This document shows positions 6,262 through 12,024 of a DNA stretch of 12,024 nt, in pieces; positions within the stretch are counted from its first letter, which is position 1; every line of letters starts with the position of its first letter. Location: NCBI GenBank assembly GCA_017621115.1, contig JAGATU010000015.1, positions 1-12,024 of the forward strand, read 5' to 3'. The notes under the pieces were generated by a model. It saw only the letters and a list, made by a program, of their open reading frames with translations. It was not told the origin of the DNA and did no database searches. A program made the translations under genes and the position numbers. This stretch comes from Lachnospiraceae bacterium. GTDB taxonomy: Bacteria; Bacillota_A; Clostridia; Lachnospirales; Lachnospiraceae.

Positions 6262-6759
6262 ATGAAAAAAATAGCTTTTTGCGGACTAATGCTGGCACTT
6301 GCCCTGATTGCTTCCTATGTGGAGAGTCTGATACCGGTCCCTATACCGGTTCCCGGAATTAAATTGGGAGTAGCCAACAGCGTTGTACTTATTTTGTTGT
6401 ATTACACAAATGCAAAAACGGCCTGGGGAATTTCAGTGGGCAGAGTGGTTCTATCGGGATTTCTGTTTGGTAGTTTATCGTCCATATTGTATTCATTAAG
6501 CGGTGCGATACTTAGCCTGCTTGTAATGACATTGATTAAGAAAAGAGACTGTTTTACCATGACGGGTGTATCGGTTGCCGGTGGAGTCAGTCATAATATG
6601 GGACAGTTAATAATGGCTTTTTTGGTGCTCGAGAGTGGTGCACTTTGGTATTATTTGCCGGTATTGCTGGTATCGGGATGTGTCACGGGTGGCCTGATTG
6701 GAATTCTCGGTAAAGAGATTTTCAAAAGAATGCCGCGTGAAGAAGCAGTAGGAATATAG
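6262..6759 (+). CDS. Gx transporter family / heptaprenyl diphosphate synthase component I-like membrane protein (EetB-like)
   Basis: A 165-aa integral membrane protein with about five hydrophobic helices. The conserved start KIAFCGLMLALALIASYVES, followed by PGIKLGVANSVVLILLYY, is characteristic of PF07456 (Hpre_diP_synt_I, now often called Gx transporter; related in shape to ECF S-components). The middle has GVSVAGGVSHNMGQL, another family hallmark. The strong AGGAGG (6252-6257) lies 4 bases before ATG 6262, and the gene is almost certainly co-translated with the NusG_II gene. The old synthase name comes from co-occurrence with quinone-side-chain enzymes; none is present here. With NusG_II and ApbE it fits a small membrane module tied to flavins or quinones (EetB-like), though the transported substrate is unknown. 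Confidence 0.88.
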   Translation: MKKIAFCGLMLALALIASYVESLIPVPIPVPGIKLGVANSVVLILLYYTNAKTAWGISVGRVVLSGFLFGSLSSILYSLSGAILSLLVMTLIKKRDCFTMTGVSVAGGVSHNMGQLIMAFLVLESGALWYYLPVLLVSGCVTGGLIGILGKEIFKRMPREEAVGI

Positions 6760-6777
6760 AGTTTCAGAGCAGAAACT
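6760..6777 (+). other. Weak hairpin between Gx and hydroxy-acid oxidoreductase genes
   Basis: AGTTTC (6760-6765) and GAAACT (6772-6777) can form a 6-bp stem with a 6-base loop directly after the stop at 6759. It has no T-tract, so it is unlikely to end transcription; it may only affect mRNA stability between the two genes. Confidence 0.3.
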
Positions 6778-6814
6778 TATAGATAAAATGAATGAAATAC
6801 GGGAGGATAAAAAT

Positions 6815-7843
6815 ATGAATTATCAGGAAATGATGGAAAATGCAAAAACATGTATGGGACCATATTGTAAGGCTTGTGATGTTTGTAACGGTCGTGTATG
6901 CCGTAACCAGATGCCGGGACCGGGTTCTAAGGGAATCGGTGATACAGCAATGCGTAACTACGACAAATGGAAAGAAATCCGTGTGAATATGGATTGTCTT
7001 TGCAAGAAGAAAGATACCGATACGACATTTGAATTATTCGGTAAGACATTCGATTATCCGATTTTTGCAGGACCGGTAGGTGCGGTGAATCTTCATTACG
7101 GTGATAAGATGAACGATATGGAATACAATGATATTCTGGTAAGCGGTTGTGTGAAAGCCGGTATTGCGGCATTTACAGGTGACGGTACCAATCCGGATGT
7201 GGTAAAAGCAGCAGCGGCAGCCATTGCAAAAGTGGATGGACTCGGTATTCCAACCATTAAGCCATGGAACAAAGAGACAATCGATGAAAAAATGGCGCAG
7301 GTAAGAGAAAGCAATGCCTTTGCGGTTGCGATGGATATTGATGCGGCAGGTCTTCCTTTTCTTAAGAACATGAATCCGCCTGCAGGTGCTAAGTCTGTAA
7401 AAGAGATGAAAGAAATTGTGGAAGCAGCAGGTGTTCCTTTTATCGTGAAGGGAATTATGACGGTAGAAGGCGCTAAGAAAGCATTGGAAGCAGGTGCAGC
7501 AGGTATTGTAGTTTCCAATCATGGAGGACGTGTACTTGACCAGTGTCCGGCAACGGCAGAAGTATTAAAAGAAATTGCAGATGCAGTGAAAGGACAGATG
7601 AAAATTTTCGTGGATGGCGGTATCCGCTCGGGTGTAGATGTATTTAAGGCACTTGCAATGGGTGCGGATGCAGTTATTATAGCGCGTCCGTATGTGACAA
7701 GCGTATATGGCGGCGGTGAGGAAGGCGTAAAACTCTATACAGACAAGATTGGTGCCGAACTTGCCGATACCATGGCTATGTGCGGAGCAGGTAAACTGGC
7801 TGATATTAATGAGAAAATGGTACGCCTGCCAAGAAACTGGTAA
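6815..7843 (+). CDS. FMN-dependent alpha-hydroxy-acid oxidoreductase with N-terminal cysteine cluster
   Basis: A 342-aa TIM-barrel flavoenzyme of the COG1304 / FMN_dh family (lactate and glycolate oxidases, L-lactate dehydrogenases). FMN and active-site motifs are present: FAGPVGAVN (84-92), IVKGIM (K212), VVSNHGGRVLDQ (H236 catalytic base, R239 substrate binding), VDGGIRSGVDVFKALAMGAD (267-286) and IIARP (288-292). The first 30 residues replace the usual start with CMGPYCKACDVCNGRVC, i.e. Cys 13, 18, 21, 24 and 29, with C61 and C63 further on. This looks able to hold an Fe-S cluster or zinc. By rough alignment the conserved active-site Arg near GOX R164 falls on a Pro (MDIDAAGLP), so the substrate may differ from lactate or glycolate. 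An in-frame ATG at 6788 lacks a ribosome-binding site; GGGAGG (6801-6806) sits 8 bases before ATG 6815, which is chosen. It is a cytoplasmic protein; the gene lies 55 bases after the Gx gene. Confidence 0.9.
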   Translation: MNYQEMMENAKTCMGPYCKACDVCNGRVCRNQMPGPGSKGIGDTAMRNYDKWKEIRVNMDCLCKKKDTDTTFELFGKTFDYPIFAGPVGAVNLHYGDKMNDMEYNDILVSGCVKAGIAAFTGDGTNPDVVKAAAAAIAKVDGLGIPTIKPWNKETIDEKMAQVRESNAFAVAMDIDAAGLPFLKNMNPPAGAKSVKEMKEIVEAAGVPFIVKGIMTVEGAKKALEAGAAGIVVSNHGGRVLDQCPATAEVLKEIADAVKGQMKIFVDGGIRSGVDVFKALAMGADAVIIARPYVTSVYGGGEEGVKLYTDKIGAELADTMAMCGAGKLADINEKMVRLPRNW

Positions 7844-7884
7844 TACGACACTATAGGAATGACAGAAATACAAAGGGGAAAGAG

Positions 7885-9717
7885 ATGGAGAAAAAAGAGA
7901 AAGAGAAATTGTCCCTCAAACAGACAATGAAGAATGCCTGGTATGCGGTGGAACTGGCGTTGGCCATATGCCCAAGCATTGTCATACATTCCTTTTTTCT
8001 GTGGTTAATTAACCACGCGGAATGGGTATTCTTTGACGGAATTTTTATGCGGAAAATAGTAGAAGCATTGGATGCGGGAGTCGGCTTTACGCCGATTTTC
8101 CGCTTTATCCTTATAAGCGGGTGTTTCTTCTGTGTATGCTCGATTTATTTCAATTATGTTGAGAATGTGGTTTATCCGCTTACAACAAATCGTCTGTTTG
8201 GAGGTATTTATAAAAAATTATACGCCAAAGCAAAGAATGTAGAACTCAAGTGTTATGAAGATGCGGATTTTTATAACCGTTATACAATGGCGATGGATGG
8301 TGCAGAGGAAAAGATTACCGCAATAATAAGAGGTGTACTCGGTTCGGTAATAGGTGCAGTCAGCGCGGTTGTTGTGTTCTACTTTATGTATGAAATCGAC
8401 CACTATGCGATTCTGTTTGTAATTTCGCCGCTTATCGGTAATTTTGTATTCGGCAATATGAAGAACAAATACGAGTTCAAACGTTATCAGGAACAGGCAC
8501 CGAATGAAAAGGTATTAAATTATGTAAGCCGTATGATGTATTTGCCGGATGGTGCCAAGGAAATCCGTCTTTCCAATGTGTTTTCATTGATGAGAAGACA
8601 GTATCGTGAAGCGACGGACCGCAATGTAAAAGTGGCGGTAAAGTATGCGTTTGCAAATGCAAATTACAATTTCTGGAGAATTACTTTTACGTTTACGGTG
8701 ATTTTCGAAGGTGTGTTACTCTATGCGATTTACCGTAATCGGGTAACGGGGACCATTAGTCTGGCGCAGTTAACAATTATGACCAGTTTAATGGTTGCCA
8801 TGACATGGATTTTAATCCGTGTATTTGAAAATATTATGGAGATTTTAAAACATGGTATGTTTATTAATAATCTCCGTACATTCTTAGACTATGAAGAGGA
8901 AATTCCGGAAGACCAGGATGGCGAGATGCCGGATAAAAAATTTGAAAGTCTGGAATTTAGAAATGTTTCATTCTCCTATAAGAAGGAAGAGACAATTAAG
9001 GACTTATCCTTTACAATTACCAAAGGTCAGACGGCAGCCCTTGTCGGACATAACGGTGCCGGAAAAACAACCATTATAAAGTTATTGCTTAGATTCTATG
9101 ATCCTTCATCAGGTACCATTTTATATAATGGGAAAGATATACGAGGATACAATTTGAAGGCATACCGTGAACTCTTTGCAACGACGTTCCAGGATTTCCA
9201 AATGTTTGGAATGACGGTCAAAGAAAATGTCCTGATGGGACGGCATTATGAAAATGAAGATGAATTAGTAATTGAGGCACTGAAAAAGGCCGGAGTATAC
9301 GATAAAGTTATGACACTCAAGGGCGGGCTGGATGCACTTATGACCAAGGAATTTGACAGCGAAGGCGCGGTATTATCCGGTGGTGAAAGCCAGAAACTGG
9401 CGGTGGCAAGAACTTTTGTTAAGGATGCACCGATGAAGATATTTGACGAGCCATCAAGTGCACTCGATCCGATTGCGGAGTATGAATTGTTCCGCAATAT
9501 CATGAAAGAGGGAAATGACCATACGATGTTATTCATATCCCACAGACTTTCCTCCGTTAAGAATTGCGATAAGGTATTTATGCTGGAAAAGGGCCGCCTG
9601 ATTGAGGAAGGTACGCATCAGGAACTGATTGCCGCAAATGGCAGTTATGCACAGATGTACAGGAAGCAGGCCATGAACTACCTTGCTATTGAGAATGAAG
9701 AGGAGGTGGTACTGTGA
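7885..9717 (+). CDS. ABC exporter half-transporter (membrane domain + ATPase), first of a pair
   Basis: A 610-aa protein with an N-terminal transmembrane domain (about 1-340, six-helix type) fused to an ATPase domain (about 350-590). All nucleotide-binding motifs are intact: Walker A GHNGAGKTT (388-396), Q-loop TFQDFQ (Q436), signature LSGGESQKLAVAR (497-509), Walker B MKIFDEPSSALDP with catalytic E522, and H-loop ISHRLSS (H553). The segment CYEDADFYNRY (123-133) in the coupling region is shared in form with the partner (CYDNPEFYNEQ). The size and domain order are those of type IV (MsbA-like) exporters of peptides, lipids or drugs. GGGGAAAGAG immediately precedes ATG 7885. Its stop overlaps the start of the next gene, so the two are made together, probably as a heterodimer. 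The cargo is unknown, and no peptide precursor or modification enzyme is nearby. Confidence 0.92.
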   Translation: MEKKEKEKLSLKQTMKNAWYAVELALAICPSIVIHSFFLWLINHAEWVFFDGIFMRKIVEALDAGVGFTPIFRFILISGCFFCVCSIYFNYVENVVYPLTTNRLFGGIYKKLYAKAKNVELKCYEDADFYNRYTMAMDGAEEKITAIIRGVLGSVIGAVSAVVVFYFMYEIDHYAILFVISPLIGNFVFGNMKNKYEFKRYQEQAPNEKVLNYVSRMMYLPDGAKEIRLSNVFSLMRRQYREATDRNVKVAVKYAFANANYNFWRITFTFTVIFEGVLLYAIYRNRVTGTISLAQLTIMTSLMVAMTWILIRVFENIMEILKHGMFINNLRTFLDYEEEIPEDQDGEMPDKKFESLEFRNVSFSYKKEETIKDLSFTITKGQTAALVGHNGAGKTTIIKLLLRFYDPSSGTILYNGKDIRGYNLKAYRELFATTFQDFQMFGMTVKENVLMGRHYENEDELVIEALKKAGVYDKVMTLKGGLDALMTKEFDSEGAVLSGGESQKLAVARTFVKDAPMKIFDEPSSALDPIAEYELFRNIMKEGNDHTMLFISHRLSSVKNCDKVFMLEKGRLIEEGTHQELIAANGSYAQMYRKQAMNYLAIENEEEVVL

Positions 9718-11543
9718 GAAAGATGAACAGTGAAAAAGAAAAGACCAAGCAGTCTGTAAAAGAAGTGTTTGGTAATAACTTCTTCCTCTTGAAATTGATG
9801 TTTTCAGCATCACCAGCGTATGTCGTTTTTATGGCTCTGGATGCTATAAGAAATCAGGTTTCGATATTCTTTGAACATGTTGTCGGTATTGGTTATGTTT
9901 TAGAAGCCGCAGAATTTAATTATCCGTTTAGGAAGGTGGCTGCATTTATTTTGATTTTGGCAGCAGCTATTACGCTGGGGATGGTATTTACTGTATTTGT
10001 CGGTGATTACATTGGAGAAAAAGAAAAGCCGAAGATGCGCCAAAAAATCAAAATGATGCTCTATGAAAGAGCAAAAGAGTTAGATCTTGCCTGCTATGAT
10101 AATCCTGAGTTTTATAATGAGCAGGTACTTGCGATTTCTGAAGTGGATAAACAGATTGACCGTGTCATTCAGTTTGTACAGAATACTTTGGGCGGATTGA
10201 CGACATTTGTTTCTACAGGTATTTATTTTTTGACGAAGGATAAGGTATCTATTGGATTCGCAGTGGTTTCTTTTGTTATGGCGTTTGCATTTAACCAGAT
10301 TTATAACAAGATGAACTATCTTGTAAGAGTGGAAGGTAATCCATTTACGCGTAAAAGAGATTATATTAAGCGAATTTATTATCTGAGTGATTACGCGAAA
10401 GAAATTCGTTTAAATCCGGATGTTTCAGATATTTTATTCCGTGATTTTGAAAAGGCTAATGACGAAGTGTATGAAATCGAAAAAAAATATACCAAGAAAA
10501 AATTCTTATTCGGATTTTTGCGCAGGTATGTAAGTAACGCGATGTTCAGCGATGTATTGTACATTTCGTACCTGGTATTTCAGGCGGCAGTGCGAGGAAC
10601 ATTGTCTTTTAGTACAGTGGCGATTTTATATAATTCTTTTGGACAGTTAAAAAATGGAATGCGTATATTTACTGATGTATATCCTTTTGCTACGGAGACC
10701 AGTCTGTATGTGAGCAAAATAAGAAAGTTTTTGGATTACGAGCCGCAGATTGTATCAACAGAAGGTCTGGTTCCAACAAAAGAAGCAAAGGAAATAGAAC
10801 TTAAAGATGTATCCTTTGTTTACGGTGATAAGACAGAGATGCTGTTGAAAGATATCAGTATGCATATCAAACCGGGCGAGAAGATTGCACTTGTCGGTTA
10901 TAACGGGGCCGGTAAGACCACGCTTGTTAAGTTGTTAATGCGTTTGTACGATGTCAAATCCGGTGCAATTTTTGCAGACGGTACTGATATCCGTAAATAT
11001 GATGTTGGAAAATACCGTGATACCATCGGAACCGTATTCCAGGATTTTCAAATATTTGCCGGAAACGTAAAAGAAAATGTAATGCTTAATGTAGATGATG
11101 ACTGCGATGAAGCACGAATCAGACAGGCACTTACCGACAGCGGATTAATGAGCAGAATAGACCGAATGTCTTCCGGACTTGATACGGAACTTACAACTGA
11201 ATTTTCAAAAGATGGAGTCAATCTATCCGGTGGTGAGAGCCAGAAACTGGCCATCGCACGCGTATTCTACAAAGACGCCGGACTAATGATACTGGATGAA
11301 CCTTCCAGTGCACTTGACCCGATTGCGGAATACCAGTTAAACCACGCAATGCTTACGGCGACCAAGGATAAGACGGTTATCTTTATTTCTCACCGTTTAT
11401 CTACAACGCGTATTGCAGACCGTATCATTATGCTGGAGGACGGACGTATTGTAGAGCAGGGAAGTCATGAAGAACTTCTTTCTAAGAACGGCAAGTATGC
11501 ACAGATGTGGAAAGTGCAGGCCGGAGCCTATATAGCGGTATAA
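9714..11543 (+). CDS. ABC exporter half-transporter (membrane domain + ATPase), second of a pair
   Basis: A 609-aa paralogue of the preceding gene with the same architecture: membrane domain (about 1-340) and ATPase domain (about 355-600). Motifs are Walker A GYNGAGKTT (395-403), Q-loop VFQDFQ (Q443), signature LSGGESQKLAIAR (504-516), Walker B LMILDEPSSALDP with catalytic E529, and H-loop ISHRLSTT (H560). It starts at GTG 9714, overlapping the previous stop by four bases (GTGA). GGAGG at 9702-9706 lies 7 bases before the GTG, whereas ATG 9723 would be 16 bases away, so GTG is chosen; the overlap implies translational coupling. Unlike many heterodimeric exporters, neither partner has lost its catalytic Glu. 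The transcript ends at a strong hairpin 5 bases past the stop. The exported substrate is unknown. Confidence 0.92.
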   Translation: MRKMNSEKEKTKQSVKEVFGNNFFLLKLMFSASPAYVVFMALDAIRNQVSIFFEHVVGIGYVLEAAEFNYPFRKVAAFILILAAAITLGMVFTVFVGDYIGEKEKPKMRQKIKMMLYERAKELDLACYDNPEFYNEQVLAISEVDKQIDRVIQFVQNTLGGLTTFVSTGIYFLTKDKVSIGFAVVSFVMAFAFNQIYNKMNYLVRVEGNPFTRKRDYIKRIYYLSDYAKEIRLNPDVSDILFRDFEKANDEVYEIEKKYTKKKFLFGFLRRYVSNAMFSDVLYISYLVFQAAVRGTLSFSTVAILYNSFGQLKNGMRIFTDVYPFATETSLYVSKIRKFLDYEPQIVSTEGLVPTKEAKEIELKDVSFVYGDKTEMLLKDISMHIKPGEKIALVGYNGAGKTTLVKLLMRLYDVKSGAIFADGTDIRKYDVGKYRDTIGTVFQDFQIFAGNVKENVMLNVDDDCDEARIRQALTDSGLMSRIDRMSSGLDTELTTEFSKDGVNLSGGESQKLAIARVFYKDAGLMILDEPSSALDPIAEYQLNHAMLTATKDKTVIFISHRLSTTRIADRIIMLEDGRIVEQGSHEELLSKNGKYAQMWKVQAGAYIAV

Positions 11544-11548
11544 TAATT

Positions 11549-11580
11549 ATGGAATCCGGGAATTACCGGATTCCATTTTT
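11549..11580 (+). terminator. Strong Rho-independent terminator after the ABC pair
   Basis: A perfect 11-bp stem, ATGGAATCCGG (11549-11559) with CCGGATTCCAT (11566-11576), a 6-base loop, then TTTTT (11576-11580). Confidence 0.93.
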
Positions 11581-11604
11581 GTAAAAGAACTTAAAAGAGT
11601 TTGC

Positions 11605-11633
11605 TTGATTATTTATGCAAAGCAATTTATAAT
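11605..11633 (+). promoter_or_regulatory. Sigma-A promoter of alaS
   Basis: TTGATT (11605-11610), a 17-base spacer, then TATAAT (11628-11633), a perfect -10 box. The predicted start is near 11640, giving a leader of about 60 bases. This is too short for a T-box, and no T-box sequence is seen. The leader carries ATTGGAAT twice nine bases apart, with no evident structure. Confidence 0.8.
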
Positions 11634-11684
11634 AGAAACGTTAATTTTATGTAGTAATATCGGTCATTGGAATGATTGGAATAA

Positions 11685-12024
<340 letters not shown>

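Noticed and set aside
6788..6814. Upstream ATG (6788) as start of the hydroxy-acid oxidoreductase
   Set aside because: No ribosome-binding site precedes it, and the added nine residues encode the strong GGGAGG site that serves ATG 6815.
7034..7522. Long open frames on the minus strand within the hydroxy-acid oxidoreductase gene
   Set aside because: They are antisense to a well-supported enzyme and have no start signals or family features.
9376..11252. Near-identical segments (about 27 bases at 9376 and 11226) as a mobile repeat
   Set aside because: They encode the same ABC signature motif in two paralogous genes; this is protein-level conservation, not an inserted repeat.

Overview
The window looks like chromosomal DNA of a low-GC, Gram-positive anaerobe of the Clostridia, most likely the family Lachnospiraceae. 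The evidence is strong GGAGG ribosome-binding sites, compact sigma-A-type promoters, a clostridial-type AlaS N-terminus, and a GPH-family sugar symporter followed by a GH2 glycosidase with a Met-rich tail. No rRNA, tRNA, CRISPR array, transposase or phage gene was seen, and there is no gene-free stretch longer than about 160 bases.

Layout. (1) 1-3075, plus strand: the C-terminal part of a glycoside/sugar:cation symporter, then a GH2 beta-galactosidase/beta-glucuronidase-like enzyme. This is a sugar uptake and hydrolysis operon closed by a terminator. (2) 3220-4659: three small genes separated by bidirectional hairpins. They are a 100-aa protein that resembles a cysteine-less relative of the CC/Se-motif family, a minus-strand 153-aa Lachnospiraceae-type protein, and a COG2426 small membrane protein. 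The last two are transcribed divergently from two well-formed promoters. (3) 4711-6759: an ApbE flavin transferase (minus strand), divergent from a NusG-domain-II protein and a Gx-transporter/heptaprenyl diphosphate synthase component I-like membrane protein. A 38-bp dyad lies between the divergent genes. This trio resembles parts of the Gram-positive flavin-based electron-transfer loci (ApbE/FmnB, EetA-like, EetB-like). (4) 6815-7843: an FMN-dependent alpha-hydroxy-acid oxidoreductase with an unusual N-terminal cysteine cluster. (5) 7885-11543: two translationally coupled ABC exporter half-transporters, probably a heterodimer, closed by a strong terminator. (6) 11703 to the end: the start of alaS with its own promoter.

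Genes from 5869 to 11543 run in one direction with short gaps and no convincing internal terminator, so they may form one transcript. The most interesting possibility is a small redox module: a membrane flavinylation/electron-transfer set (ApbE, NusG_II, Gx) next to a putative Fe-S-bearing hydroxyacid oxidoreductase. No flavin-acceptor protein is visible in the window. Linking these genes functionally is inference from gene order only.
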